Source of the DNA: Prinsepia uniflora
Taxonomy: Eukaryota > Streptophyta > Magnoliopsida > Rosales > Rosaceae
NCBI GenBank assembly: GCA_032719365.1
Contig: CM064867.1
Coordinates: 55,244,601 to 55,308,600 of the forward strand
Direction of reading: 5' to 3'
Length of the DNA: 64,000 nucleotides
Position numbers and translations under genes: made by a program
Shown: positions 24,496 to 37,500 of the stretch, piece after piece
How positions within the stretch are numbered: position 1 is the first letter of the stretch
Layout: each line of letters begins with the position of its first letter
Notes under the pieces: generated by a model
What the model saw: the letters and a program-made list of their open reading frames with translations, nothing else
Databases searched by the model: none
What the model was told of the DNA's origin: nothing

Positions 24496-24890
24496 TCGGG
24501 CTTGAGGCCCACTTGTTTTGGAATTTCGGACTTGGAGTCCATTTGAAAATCGGGCCGGGGGCCCAGTTGGTTAATGAAATCGGGCCAGGGGCCCAATTGG
24601 TATGAAATCGGGCTGAGACCCATTTGAGTTATGTTATCGGGCCAGGGGCCCAGTTGGTTTACGAATTTGGGCCGTGGGCCCAGTGGGTTTATAAGTCGGG
24701 CTGCGGGCCCAGTTGGTTTACAAATCGGGCCGTGGGCCCAGTGGTTCATAAAATCGGGCATGAGGCCCAATTGGATTATAATGGTGATTTCGGGTCAGGG
24801 ACCCTATATTTAATAATTGTGATTTTGGGTCAAGGACCCTAAATGGAATAACATGGTTTTATGGAAATTTCGGGCAGGGCCCAATGGTAA
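24496..24890. repeat. About 29-bp tandem array with GGGCC..GGGCCC cores
   Basis: Around a dozen units of AAATCGGGCCNNGGGCCCANTTGG follow each other, degrading toward the right to TTTCGGGTCAGGGACCCTA. Each core is self-complementary. Related single units (CTCGGGCATGAGACCC) occur in the other LTRs at the same relative place. Confidence 0.88.
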
Positions 24891-25803
24891 TGATGTGATA
24901 AAAGGATTTAATAAAACTGTTTTTCCATATACCATCTGGATACAAGGATATATGGTGGTCTCCTTCAGATGTCTTGGACACTGGGGAAGTCACGGTGCAT
25001 TGCCTGCGAGGGGTCATTATACGGAGCAGCGGGACCGTATGATGACTTAGGAGCAGGATTGCTATGATTGACGTCAGGGACGTCAGACATCAGGGATGTC
25101 AGATATATGGACCCGGAGAGACCCCAGGCAGCACGCGTAGCTTATGAAACCGTGAGATATGACGTCAGGGACATCTAGCTTCTGGGACGCTAAGCATCTG
25201 GGATGCTGGTGATGGTAATGGTAAAATATGGATTAATGAATAAATGGCTTATTGGTTGGATATGTGTTATGTGCTAAAAATGGATTATTGGTTATGAAAT
25301 GGTATGTCGGGTCGGGGACCCTAAATGGTTTTGGATTTTTGAATTGATGTTCATTTATGGTCGTGGGTGGTGACCCACATGGTTTTAATATGTATGGTGG
25401 TGGTATTCCACAGTTTTGGGCTGAGTTCCCACACTCGGTTTTTGGTTAACGGTTTTTGGGCTAAGGCCCTAAGGGCTCGGTTGAGCAAACGTTTTGGTTA
25501 CTGGTTTTTGTGGCGTGCATACGTTTTTATTGGAGGGCATAAATGTCTTATAAATGTATTTGGTAAACTTATTGGTTTTTGTCCACTCACAGCTTTTGGT
25601 TTTAATGCCCTTCAGGTTGATTACGGATGCGATTGCAGCAGAGACTGGGACATTGCACACCTCCTTCATCGATCCTTGCGCACTCTGGATGCCCCGTTGG
25701 GCAGTGGCTCTTAGTTATCCCTTGTCTGACACCCCTTGTTGGACGGGAGTAGGGCACATTCCACGGTAATCCCGGGGGGATTGGGATGGGTCCTGTCAGA
25801 TTG

Positions 25804-26361
25804 AGACCTGGGTAGCACGCGCGTAGCTTTGGAAACCGTGACAGGATTGGTTGTGTGAATTATATGTATATATGATGTATGCTATATGATATGATATATG
25901 ATTTGTGTTTACACAGGTTTTGGGCAGTAGCCCGTATGGTTGGTTTCTTATGATTTGGGCCGAGTCCCTTATGGATTTGGGCAGTGGCCTGTATAGTCAT
26001 TTTCATTATGGTTCTTTCAATCTTGGTTTTGGGCTTAGTTCCCGCATATGATTTCTGGATAAATGGTTTTTGAATGCATGCATGCTTTTTAGTGAAGGGT
26101 ACAAATGTCTTCTCGTTAAAATGTTTTTATAAACTTTTGTTTTGTCCACTCACAGCTTTTAATGTTTTGACTGCCCTTCAGGTTGACATCGGATGTGGAC
26201 TGTAGCAGAGATCGAGATATTACATACCTCCTCCGGATCCTGGCGTACTCTGATAGCCTGGGAGGGCAAAGGATGGAAATATCCCTTGTCTGACACTTCG
26301 TGTCAGACGGGAGCAGGGTCATCCCGCACTAATCCTGGGGGGATTGGGATGGGTCCTGTCA
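25804..26361 (+). mobile_element. Element C, 5' LTR, right part
   Basis: It resumes with AGACCTGGGTAGCACGC after the GATTG duplication and ends GGGATGGGTCCTGTCA. It contains GTCCACTCACAG at 26144-26155, the closing arm of the inverted-repeat module, and GCATGCATGC just before it. It matches 48220-48777. Confidence 0.93.
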
Positions 26362-26364
26362 GCG

Positions 26365-26376
26365 TGGTATCAGAGC
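26365..26376 (+). other. Element C primer-binding site (tRNA-iMet)
   Basis: Perfect TGGTATCAGAGC 3 nt after the LTR. It fixes C as a plus-strand element. Confidence 0.93.
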
Positions 26377-27940
26377 ATAGGATTGCTTATCAGAGCGTGG
26401 TTGTCTCTATTCGAGCAACCGCGGAGCTCTTGGAGTATTATGCAGGTCGAGGATGTGATATCTCAAGTGGCTACAGTTCGTTATCAACCTGATAGTTAGG
26501 GTACCAGTACGATAGTTAGTAGGATGGAATCGTGATATGTCTTGGTTCGGCACTAGATGCCGGGGTTTCCATAGTTCTGTCGGGGTTGACAGTGTGGAGC
26601 CCTACGAATGGTGAACATAGTATTACGTTCGAGTTTTGGATCGTGAGACGGTTAGTTGGGATCGTCTTCTCGATGTCGTAGGATCAGTTCCGACGACTGG
26701 TTGGGAATTATGACCATCGATGTTCGGATTTTGTTGAGTTAAATGGATTTACTGCTCCTGGCGGTTAGCAGCCAGATTCGGGGAATCCTAGTTGATTGAC
26801 GGTAGGATTGGATTGACGTCTTTTCGATATCAAGACCGCGGAGATGGTTAGATTGTGGATTGTACTGCAGTTGGTAGCTTGCAGTTGGGTTCAGAGTGAT
26901 CCTAAGTGTGATTGTGGAACCCTACCTTGGGTGTATGGTTCGGAAAGGTGAGTTGACGAGTGGTTTGACTTTGACGACTATTCGGATTTGGGGCCGTTCG
27001 TCGGTCTAATCATGTCAGCATGTGTTGGGACTGCACTTCGCAGTCGAGGTTGTACTTATCGGTTAAACCTACTTAGTTGTCGTGCTACTAAGTTGTGGTT
27101 TGGTGCAACTAAGGTCATGGATGATCTGGTAGACGACATTGGGTTAGTCGGGTTACGACTGGTAGAGTTTGATTTGGACAAGTTATCAGGGTTGGTACTT
27201 GTCGATGAAATCCCAGGTTTAGGATACGCGATAGTTGGTACGGTCGATGGATTCCGTTGGATGCGGAGTCTGGATATCTAGGTGTTTGGTAGTTAGGTCT
27301 GCACGAGTCTGTGGCGGGTGCTACTACCGAGAATGGTCGTAGTTACGATTGTTGGGAATCAGTGACGTTCAGGTGACGTTTCCTTTTCTCGTATGCGTTA
27401 TCAGGGTGACTATACCCAGAGTTGTCGGGTACGACGGAGGCGGATTTTCTCCTATTCGGGCAGTGGTTCGGGGTCGTCGCTCGGTATAAGTGTAGATTCA
27501 GGGTTGTCAGTTTTGCACATGGTGTGCCGATGCTGATATTGATGCTAGTGTTGATGATAGTGCATTGGTGCTGGTACTAGTGCTGGTGTTGGTGCTGGTG
27601 ATTGTGGTGACGATGAGTTACGAATCGGGATGTGACTCCATCGAGTTACGTATATTTTCGGTATCTGTAGTCCCAGAGTGGATTTCAGATAGAGTTAAAT
27701 TGGTTAGGGGACACGTGGTCGAATATGGTCAGTCTTAGAGATGTGTCGATGTTGGGATTGGCTTCCCTATGAAGTCAATCGATGGTAATATGGTAATCGG
27801 TTGAGCAGGTAACCGAGAGGTTCGGTTTTAGTACGTCTCGGTAGGCGTGAACGATATTTCGAGTTTTGGAATTAGATTTCTAGATGATGATTCAGGATTT
27901 GATTTTGGAACTTGAAAAAGGATTTCTGGATTTGGGTTTT
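26377..27940 (+). mobile_element. Element C, internal region, left part (non-coding)
   Basis: The sequence parallels the D and F interiors in reverse orientation. Examples are GAGCAACCGCGGAGCTCTTGGAG, GTGTGATTGTGGAACCCTACC and CCATCGAGTTACG. No gag or pol motif is readable. The longest frame (26988-27281, 97 codons) recurs in shifted, broken forms in D and F and shows no known domain. A run of TGGTGCTGGT-like trinucleotides lies near 27540-27600. It is interrupted at 27940 by array D. Confidence 0.8.
27936..27940. repeat. Target-site duplication GTTTT (left) of array D
   Basis: GTTTT precedes TGACAGG and is repeated at 44375-44379 after GTCGTTACA. Joining the two flanks gives GGATTTGGGTTTTGGAATCGG, the uninterrupted C interior as seen in related copies. 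Confidence 0.93.
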
Positions 27941-30900
27941 TGACAGGACCCATCCCAATCCCCCCGGGATTAGTGCGGGATGACCCTGCTCTCGTCTGAC
28001 ACGAAGTGTCAGACAAGGGATATTTCCGACCTTTGCCCTCCCGGGCTATCAGAGTACGCCAGGATCCGGAGGAGGCATGTGATATCTCGGTCCCTGCTAC
28101 AGTCCACATCCGATGTCAACCTGAAGGGCAGTCAAAACATTAAAAACTGTGAGTGGACAAAACAAAGAGTTTATAAAAACATTTAATAAGGAAGACATTT
28201 GTACCCTCCACTAAAAAGCATGCATGCAATCGAAAACCATTTATCCAAAACAACCATATGTGGGACTAAGCCCAAAGCAGATATAAACTAAGGTCGAAAG
28301 GACCACAATAAAAACGACCATACGGGCCACTGCCCAAATCCTGTGCACACCTGTACACACCACATATCATATATCATATATCCATCACATACATATATAT
28401 AAGTCACACAACCAATCCTGTCACGGTATCCAAAGCCACGCGCATGCTACCCAGGTCTCAATCCGAGTCTTCTCAAAGTCAAGATCAATGTTCGTAGACC
28501 ACTGACCCTACCCGAGGTAATAGTAATCATAGCCTTCCTGAGAGTAAGGAACCCAACTGGGGGTGACTCCACTCAGTCGGTGCTCCGTGACTACTCCGGG
28601 GTCCACCCAGGCCAACGACCCTCCCCGGAGGAGATAGTAGAACATTTAAAGGAAGGTAGACGAACATATATATACATAACATAAACATTCATGACCGGTT
28701 CCCCTGAACCGTCATGATCCATCATATCCATAATCAGGTAACATGCCGGTTCCCATAAACCGTCATGTACCGTAATAACCAACAAGGGTTCATGCCGGTT
28801 CCCATAAACCATCATGAACCATGATACCATAACAAGGGTTCATGCCGGTTCCCATAAACCGTCATGAACCTGGGAATCCATTTAAGGTTCCCTGATTTGA
28901 AATCAAAACCGTAAAGTGACTGGGTCTCGTACCCGAACATAGGACACCAACTGGGCACCGTGCCCGGAATCTGAGGTCATATGCCCGAGACAAAACCAAA
29001 TGGGTCTCATACCCGAGTTTATCATTTTGAAATCCAAATTCAGTTCATTTAAATCAATAAAGAAATACAGACCCGTATAATCACCGTATAAGGCCGAAAC
29101 CTCGAAATACGTGCTTATACGTAACCACATACAAATGCACCCATGGCATCATCAAACAAGTAATAAAACATATAATAAACATTTATGCATGCACCAATTT
29201 AGAAAACAAGGTCCACTCACAGACCGTCCGAGTTGCCGCCTCGATTTGCGTGCCATACGGCTCCCCGAGCCGATCACCGTCACCGGGACTCCCAAACCTG
29301 TCCAAATCGTAATAGAAGGTTACTAACTACTTAATTAACCTCCCACTAAAGCCCCGTAATTTTCCCGTATTTTTAACTATTTTTAATCCCGAACCTAAAC
29401 CTTCCGCTGCCCCGAAACATATCGAGACGGTGTCCGATCGACACGAAACCAGTCCCAAAATGTTCGTTACATCGAATATATGATTTCACATGTTGGAACC
29501 TTCCCCAGATTTCCTGCCACGCGCCCTCACGCGCCGCCCGAAGTGGCTGCGCGTGGGCTTCACGCGCCTCTACAGTACCTGCTGACGTCATCGCTGACGT
29601 CAGCATGACGTCATCTGACAGCTGTCAGGTCTGACATGTCAGACTCTGACAGGTGCCACGTGTCATGCTCCCATTGGTCCACGTTACTGTGTTGTCAGTG
29701 CCACGTGTCATCACGGCACTGGTCCACGTTACTGTGTTGTCAGTGCCACGTGTCATCACGGCACTGGTCCACGTCGGTGCCACGTGCTGTGCACTGACAT
29801 GTGACACGTGTCGGCTGATGAATGGTCCACGTCACCTGACAACCTGACAGGTGCCACGTCATCATGCCACGTCACCACCTTCAACCGCTCGACGGGTCGA
29901 CCTGAATACCAGTAACCGGGTCGCCGTGACCCGCGACTTGACCCGGCCGGTTCTCCACCGTCCGACCACCAAAATGCCTCCCGTTTGTCCCATTTTCATC
30001 CTCTAATCCTAACCTAGGGTTCTATGACATTAAACTGAAAGGAAAACACCGAAAACCATACCTTCGAGTTTGGCCATGGCGGCCGTGTATTCCTCCGCCG
30101 TTCACGGCCGTTCCAGGCCTTCCCCATCCCCAAAACTAATCCTATTCGACTCCTAGGGCTACCAGCAACCTAACCTAAACCTTAGAATCGAATAAAAAGC
30201 AACAAAACTGAGTTTTGAATTTTTGAATATTTTTACCTCACGGGTTCCCTCTCCCCGCCGTGTCCTCCGCCGTGGCTGGCCGTGGCCTGCCATCGCCAGC
30301 CTCTTTCCACCACCTCACGGTCATGTTCAGCTCATCCAAGCAAGGAATGGTGATGGTGTGTGGTTGTTTCGGTTTTGTGAAGGAAAAGGGAGAAAATGAA
30401 GAAAAAGATGAAGTGATGAATGTGATGCCGTGGAAGAGAAGAGAGAGGGAGATAGTGTGATCAGATGAGGGAAAGAGAGATGGAGGGTGAGGATTGATAG
30501 TTAGGATTGAATTGGATGGCTAGGATTGAATTAGGTGTGGGTTTGGTTTATAAAAATAATTAAATAATATTAATTAATTCTATAGATCCACATTTTGGGG
30601 GATCAAAGCAATGGGATGAGTGACACTTGTCACTCATCCATGGGGCCCACCAAAATATCCACCCAATCAGATTTCGCCGAAACGTCCCCGTCTCGAAGTT
30701 CGTGCATAGTGAAATCGAACTTCCGTGACCCATAACTCTCCCGTTCGAAGTCCGATTTCAGTGTGCCACCTGTCTATGGATTCGTATCGTCCTTATCTAC
30801 GTAACGGTCTTCGGCCCTCGGCCATCGGACCTCCCGGTCAAAAAGTCAACTTTTGACCTCCTATTCACCCAAATTACCAAAATGCCCCTAAACTTCCGAA

Positions 30901-31155
30901 CGTCATAACTTCTTCCTCGAACGTCGGAATTGAACGTGCCACCTGTCTATGAACTCGTGACGTCACGAACTACGTCACGGTCATCGGTCAAAGTCCATTT
31001 GACCACCCGATTAAAAAGTCAACGTTTTGCCACCATCAGGGGCAAAACGGTCATTTCGCACCGTTCGTCCGATTTCGCTCTACTAATCACGGATTAGCCT
31101 CACTAATCGTGATTAGTCACTAATCTAATCTAGGAATTTGGGACGGGTCGTTACA
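27941..31155 (-). mobile_element. Array D, LTR 1 (leftmost, 3' LTR)
   Basis: On the plus strand it starts TGACAGGACCCATCCC and ends GGGACGGGTCGTTACA. It is near-identical to LTRs 2 and 3, with a private 44-nt deletion in the ACGT/TGTCAG block (about 29793) relative to both. It contains the inverted-repeat module 28147-29222, the hairpin array 28688-28870 and the palindrome 30614-30639. The 66-codon frame at 30260-30460 repeats in LTRs 2 and 3 only because the LTR itself repeats. Confidence 0.95.
28688..28870. repeat. Hairpin array, D LTR 1
   Basis: Four units at about 49-50 bp spacing. The best, 28787-28820 and 28837-28870, are GGTTCATG-C-CGGTT, loop CCCATA, AACC-GT-CATGAACC. Confidence 0.9.
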
Positions 31156-34100
31156 ACCTTCCCTCCTTAATTAATTTCGTCCTCGAAATTCCAACCGACC
31201 TAATCTAACCGTTATTCCCTCCTTAATTAGTTTCGTTCTTGAAACTCCACTACCCTGATTCCACATCCACCTCGTGGAAAGTAGAATCGACCGCAAAACA
31301 CGTGTACCCTAGTACACCCACTAGTCAACATAAACCTCGTTTGTAACTAGACGTACCATTAACGCTCTCGTCGTATCGACTACATTCGACCACGTCGAAT
31401 GACAGAAGTCGTACGCTCCGAACTGATCCCACTTGTCAGATCTACCGTTTCGCTGACACAACCAACTAGACGGTTCCTTGCTCAACCACTAACTATCCTG
31501 ACGTCTGCTCCCACTGGGAGTCATCAGACCTCACACCATGATCCACGCTGACACCTCCTACAAACTGTCAGTACTTGACAGTTGTCAGTCGCAAACTGAT
31601 ATGACACACACTCGTGGTTACACTAACCACAAGCATTTCACTCGACCTGTGTGTAACTAGACTCATCAGAACCACTATGACCCAATGCACAGTATCCAAT
31701 GTCCAGTCCACGACCCCGATTAATCCAATGGTATCGGAACCAAGCCGACTACCAACACGCTCTCCAACGTACCACCGGTATCTCCTATATACCGTCGTCA
31801 GGCACGACAAGTCTGCCTAGTATCGTACCTTGAACAACGTACAAGGTACGTACATCTACCCATCAATCAGCCTACAACCACCTAGGTTGTAGCCAATCAC
31901 GTTTCTACGATGGAGTCCATTTGTCCAATCCAGTATTAGACAATCGAAACTCCGATCCATTATTTATTTCCAAATCCGAATCCGAATCCGCAATTTCGTA
32001 AGAAATCCCAAATCCGAACCCAGATCCATATCCATGTTCAAATCCGAATCCGAAATCCTTATTCCGTAAGCTAGCATTTGGAATAACTATTCCGAACCCA
32101 AATCCATAAAAGAAAATCTACAGTCAAGCTCTAGAATCAAATCCTGGATCGTCACCCAGAATCCGATTCCAAAGCCCAAATCTAGAAATCCTCTTTCAAG
32201 TTCCAAAATCAAATCCTGAATCGTCATCCAGAAATCTGGTTCCAAAACCTGAAATATCGTTCACGTCTACCTAGACGTACCAAAACCAAACCTATCGGTT
32301 ACCCACTCAACCGATTACCACCATACGATCGATTGACTTCATAGGGAAGTCAATCCCAACATCAACACAACACTAGGTCAGACAAAATCCGACCTCGTCA
32401 GACACCTACTCATCGGACAACTACTCAGGCGAGTAATAAGCCATATGGGATTTACCTCGAAAAGAAGTTCATTCCCCTCATGCTCAACTCAAACATCCAA
32501 GTAAGAGTGATAAACTCTCCACCTATCTGGATCATCCAAATCACGATCCAGATCCAACACTACGTCAACCGACCATAGACGTCACGATCGAGGATCGTCA
32601 CGACGTCCAAAGTCCTCAACATCAAAATCCGGATCCACCTAGGATCACACAGCTCACTCAGCTAACAATCCACCTGAGATCCGATTATAGGGTCTTACAC
32701 CCTCAACGAATCAGCATACTGACACATCGTTCTGCAACCAATTCCCCCATCTTAAATAGATCAGTCAACGACGAGACACGCCGAGACTGTGGGTTCTCAC
32801 TGATTACCTCGTATCGATCCTTGTCATTCCACCGAGGAAAATCAAAGATGATACAAGACTGTGACATCAAAACTCATCCTATGTGAATACAACCAAGCTC
32901 GCTGCATTCACCACGCCACGTAATCCAACATCGTCTGCCACCAAGTAGAAAATGAGAAATCTCAGTCACCTAACTTCGATATACTCATCTCCTCCTGATG
33001 GTCCAGAACAAATCCTGGGTCCACCAACCAATACACAATCAGTGTACTAGAGGCAACCAACAACATCTATACCATCAACGTCATCTACCATCATCAATCA
33101 TGGTAGAATTCGAGAAGTCACCCAAAATGACTTCGACATACCCGTTACCAATGCGGAAAACCCGCATTCCACTCGTCACCTCAATCGCAACCTCTCGCGA
33201 TTCCGAAGTTCCAACAAGATTGGAAACAACGTACCCAGACATCAACCACTTGTACCCTAACTATCCGTGATCCACTCCCGAACCACAGATACCGAACATA
33301 TACCCATCTCGACGGAGTCACACCCCGATCCGTAACTCATCGTCATCACGATCACCGGTACCAGTACCAGCGCTAGTACCAGCACCACGCACTATCACCA
33401 AAACTAGTGTCAGTATCAACACGCCGTGTGCAAAACTGACACCCTGGATCTCCGCTCATACCGAGCGACGATCCCGTACCTCTGCTCGAATAGGAGAAAC
33501 TCTGTCTCCCTCGTACCCAACAACTCTGGGTACAGTCACCCTGACAACTCATACGAGAAAAGGAAAACGTTCCCCGAACGTCCCCGATCCCCAACAATCG
33601 TAACTATAACCACTCTCGGTAGTAGCGCCTGCCCCACACTCGTGCAGACCTAACTACCAGACATCGCTATATCCAGACTCTGTATCCAACGGAATCAATC
33701 GCCCGTACCAACTACTCTGTATCCCACTCAGGGATTCCATCGACAAGTACCAACCCTGGTAACCTGTCCAACCAAACTCCAACCAGTCGCAACTCGACTA
33801 TCCCAATGTCGTCTACCAGGTCACCCGCGACCTTAGTTGCACCAACCCACAACTGAAGTAGCACGACAACCAACTCGGTCTAACCGATACGTACAACTCT
33901 GATTGCGAAGTGCAGTCCCAACACAAACTGACATGACTAGACCGACTAACGAATCCAAATCCGAATAGTCGTCCAAGTCAAACCACTCGTCAATTCCCAT
34001 TTCCGAACCATACACATACGGTAGGGTTCCACAATCAAGCCCTAGGGTCACTCTGAACCCAACTGCATAAGGCAGTAAAATCCACGATCTGACCGACCCC

Positions 34101-34552
34101 GCGGTCTGGACATCATAAAGACGTCAATCCTATCCTACCGTCAATCCAACTCGGATTCCTCGAATCCGGTTGCTAACTGCCGACTGCAGTAAATCCATTT
34201 AACTCAACATAATCTGACCATCTAATGGTCACAACATCGAATCAGTCGTCGGAACCGATCCTACGACATCGTGAAGGCGATCCCAACTAACCGGCTCACG
34301 ATCACACTCCAGAATACGAACACGTTAATCCCTTTGTATGGTCCCATACTGCCAACCTTGACAGAACTATGGCAACCCCAGCCTCAAATGCCGAACCAAG
34401 GCATGCCAATCCTACTAACTATCGTACCGGTACCTCAACATCAGGTTGACCACGAACTGTAGCCCATTGAGATATCACATCCTCGACCAGCGTACGTGCT
34501 CCAAGAGCTACACGGTTGCTCGAATAGAGACAACCCCGCTCTGATACCACGT
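31156..34552 (-). mobile_element. Array D, internal region 1
   Basis: It lies between LTR 1 and LTR 2. The polypurine tract AAGGAGGGAAGGT is at 31156-31168 on the minus strand, with a second similar tract about 65 bp further in. The primer site TGGTATCAGAGC is at 34538-34549. The 3.4 kb contains no frame above about 100 codons and no gag-pol motif I can read. A low-complexity AAATCCGAATCC stretch lies at about 31965-32260. Its sequence is shared with C and F, so it was already non-coding when the family spread (LARD-like). Confidence 0.9.
34538..34549 (-). other. Array D primer-binding site 1
   Basis: The plus strand reads GCTCTGATACCA, 3 nt from LTR 2. The minus strand is a perfect tRNA-iMet primer site. 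Confidence 0.92.
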
Positions 34553-37500
34553 TGACAGGACCCATCCCAATCCCCTCGGGATTAGTGCGGGATGACCCTG
34601 CTCCTGTCTGACACGAAGTGTCAGACAAGGGATATTTCCGACCTTTGCCCTCCCGGGCTATCAGAGTACGCCAGGATCCGGAGGAGGCATGTGATATCTC
34701 GGTCCCTGCTACAGTCCACATCCGATGTCAACCTGAAGGGCAGTCAAAACATTAAAAACTGTGAGTGGACAAAACAAAGAGTTTATAAAAACATTTAATA
34801 AGGAAGACTTTTGTACCCTCCACTAAAAAGCATGCATGCATTCGAAAACCATTTATCCAAAACAACCATATGTGGGACTAAGCCCAAAGCAGATATAAAC
34901 TAAGGTCAAAAGGACCACAATAAAAACGACCATACGGGCCACTGCCCAAATCCTGTGCACACCTGTACACACCACATATCATATATCATATATACATCAC
35001 ATACATATATATAAGTCACACAACCAATCCTGTCACGGTATCCAAAGCCACGCGCATGCTACCCAGGTCTCAATCCGAGTCTTCTCAAAGTCAAGATCAA
35101 TGTCTGTAGACCACTGACCCTACCCGAGGTAATAGTAATCATAGCCTTCCTGAGAGTAAGGAACCCAACTGGGGGTGACTCCACTCAGTCGGTGCTCCGT
35201 GACTACTCCGGGGTCCACCCAGGCCAACGACCCTCCCCGGAGGAGATAGTAGAACATTTAAAGGAAGGTAGACGAACATATATATACATAACATAAACAT
35301 TCATGACCGGTTCCCCTGAACCGTCATGATCCATCATATCCATAATCAGGTAACATGCCGGTTCCCATAAACCGTCATGTACCGTAATAACCAACAAGGG
35401 TTCATGCCGGTTCCCATAAACCGTCATGAACCATGATACCATAACAAGGGTTCATGCCGGTTCCCATAAACCGTCATGAACCTGGGAATCCATTTAAGGT
35501 TCCCTGACCTGAAATCAAAACCGTAAAGTGACTGGGTCTCGTACCCGAACATAGGACACCAACTGGGCACCGTGCCCGGAATCTGAGGTCATATGCCCGA
35601 GACAAAACCAAATGGGTCTCATACCCGAGTTTATCATTTTGAAATCCAAATTCAGTTCATTTAAATCAATAAAGAAATACAGACCCGTATAAGCACCGTA
35701 TAAGGCCGAAAACTCGAAATACGTGCTTATACGTAACCACATACAAATGCACCCATGGCATCATCAAACAAGTAATAAAACATACAATAAACATTTATGC
35801 ATGCACCAATTTAGAAAACAAGGTCCACTCACAGACCGTCCGAGTTGCCGCCTCGATTTGCGTGCCATACGGCTCCCCGAGCCGATCACCGTCACCGGGA
35901 CTCCCAAACCTGTCCAAATCGTAATAGAAGGTTACTAACTACTTAATTAACCTCCCACTAAAGCCCCGTAATTTTCCCGTATTTTTAACTATTTTTAATC
36001 CCGAACCTAAACCTTCCGCTGCCCCGAAACATATCGAGACGGTGTCCGATCGACACGAAACTAGTCCCAAAATGTTCGTTACATCGAATATATGATTTCA
36101 CATGTTGGAACCTTCCCCAAATTTCCTGCCACGCGCCCTCACGCGCCGCTCGAAGTGGCTGCGCGTGGGCTTCACGCGCCTCTACAGTACCTGCTGACGT
36201 CATCGCTGACGTCAGCATGACGTCATCTGACAGCTGTCAGGTCTGACATGTCAGACTCTGACATGTCAGACTCTGACAGGTGCCACGTGTCATGCTCCCA
36301 TTGGTCCACGTTACTGTGTTGTCAGTGCCACGTGTCATCACGGCACTGGTCCACGTTACTGTGTTGTCAGTGCCACGTGTCATCACGGAACTGGTCCACG
36401 TCGGTGCCACGTGTCAGCCCCTGATTGGGCCACGTCACTGACATGTCAGTGCTGACTGTGCACTGACATGTGACACGTGTCGGCTGATGAATGGTCCACG
36501 TCACCTGACAACCTGACAGGTGCCACGTCATCATGCCGCGTCACCAGCTTCAACTGCTCGACGGGTCGACCCGAATACCAGTAACCGGGTCGCCGTGACC
36601 CGCGACTTGACCCGGCCGGTTCTCCACCGTCCGACCACCAAAATGCCTCCCGTTTGTCCCATTTTCATCGTCTAATCCTAACCTAGGGTTCTATGACATT
36701 AAACTGAAAGGAAAACACCGAAAACCAAACCTTCGAGTTTGGCCATGGCGGCCGTGTATTCCTCCGCCGTTCACGGCCGTTCCAGGCCTTCCCCATCCCC
36801 AAAACTAATCCTATTCGACTCCTAGGGCTACCATCAACCTAACCTAAACCTTAGAATCGAATAAAAAGCAACAAAACTGAGTTTTGAATTTTTGAATATT
36901 TTTACCTCACGGGTTCCCTCTCCCCGCCGTGTCCTCCGCCGTGGCTGGCCGTGGCCTGCCATCGCCAGCCTCTTTCCACCACCTCACGGTCATGTTCAGC
37001 TCATCCAAGCAAGGAATGGTGATGGTGTGTGGTTGTTTCGGTTTTGTGAAGGAAAAGGGAGAAAATGAAGAAAAAGATGAAGTGATGAATGTGATGCCGT
37101 GGAAGAGAAGAGAGAGGGAGATAGTGTGATCAGATGAGGGAAAGAGAGATGGAGGGTGAGGATTGATAGTTAGGATTGAATTGGATGGCTAGGATTGAAT
37201 TAGGTGTGGGTTTGGTTTATAAAAATAATTAAATAATATTAATTAATTCTATAGATCCACATTTTGGGGGATCAAAGCAATGGGATGAGTGACACTTGTC
37301 ACTCATCCATGGGGCCCACCAAAATATCCACCCAATCAGATTTCGCCGAAACGTCCCCGTCTCGAAGTTCGTGCATAGTGAAATCGAACTTCCGTGACCC
37401 ATAACTTTCCCGTTCGAAGTCCGATTTCAGTGTGCCGCCTGTCTATGGATTCGTATCGTCCTTATCTACGTAACGGTCTTCGGCCCTCGGCCATCGGACC

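Larger units (their letters stand above)
22470..25798 (+). mobile_element. Solo LTR E inserted in the 5' LTR of element C
   Basis: It starts TGTAACGACCCGTCCCG and ends GGGATGGGTCCTGTCA. It is flanked by GATTG at 22465-22469 and 25799-25803. Removing it restores ACTCGGATTGAGACCTGG, exactly as in the 3' LTR of C near 48213. It has no internal region, so it is a solo LTR left by LTR-LTR recombination of a once complete element. It is a diverged subtype: a different 23100-23800 segment, a GGGCC array at 24496-24890, and the inverted-repeat module from 24263 to 25592. Confidence 0.95.

Noticed and set aside
24444..24770. 108-codon repeat protein (GPWPDFINQLGP-like units)
   Set aside because: It is a translation of the 29-30 bp GGGCC minisatellite. 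Unit length is not a fixed multiple of three, and the frame is not kept in related LTRs.
28688..28870. CRISPR-like array (repeats about 34 bp, spacers about 15 bp)
   Set aside because: Spacers are short and related, there are no cas genes, the context is a plant LTR, and the repeats are degenerate hairpins.
30260..30460. 66-codon frame repeated identically at 30260, 36929 and 43479
   Set aside because: Repetition reflects the three LTRs of array D. The C and F LTRs do not keep the frame.
34538..34549. tRNA gene from the TGGTATCAGAGC match
   Set aside because: Only the 12-nt primer-binding complement is present, with no cloverleaf. It is a retrotransposon primer site.
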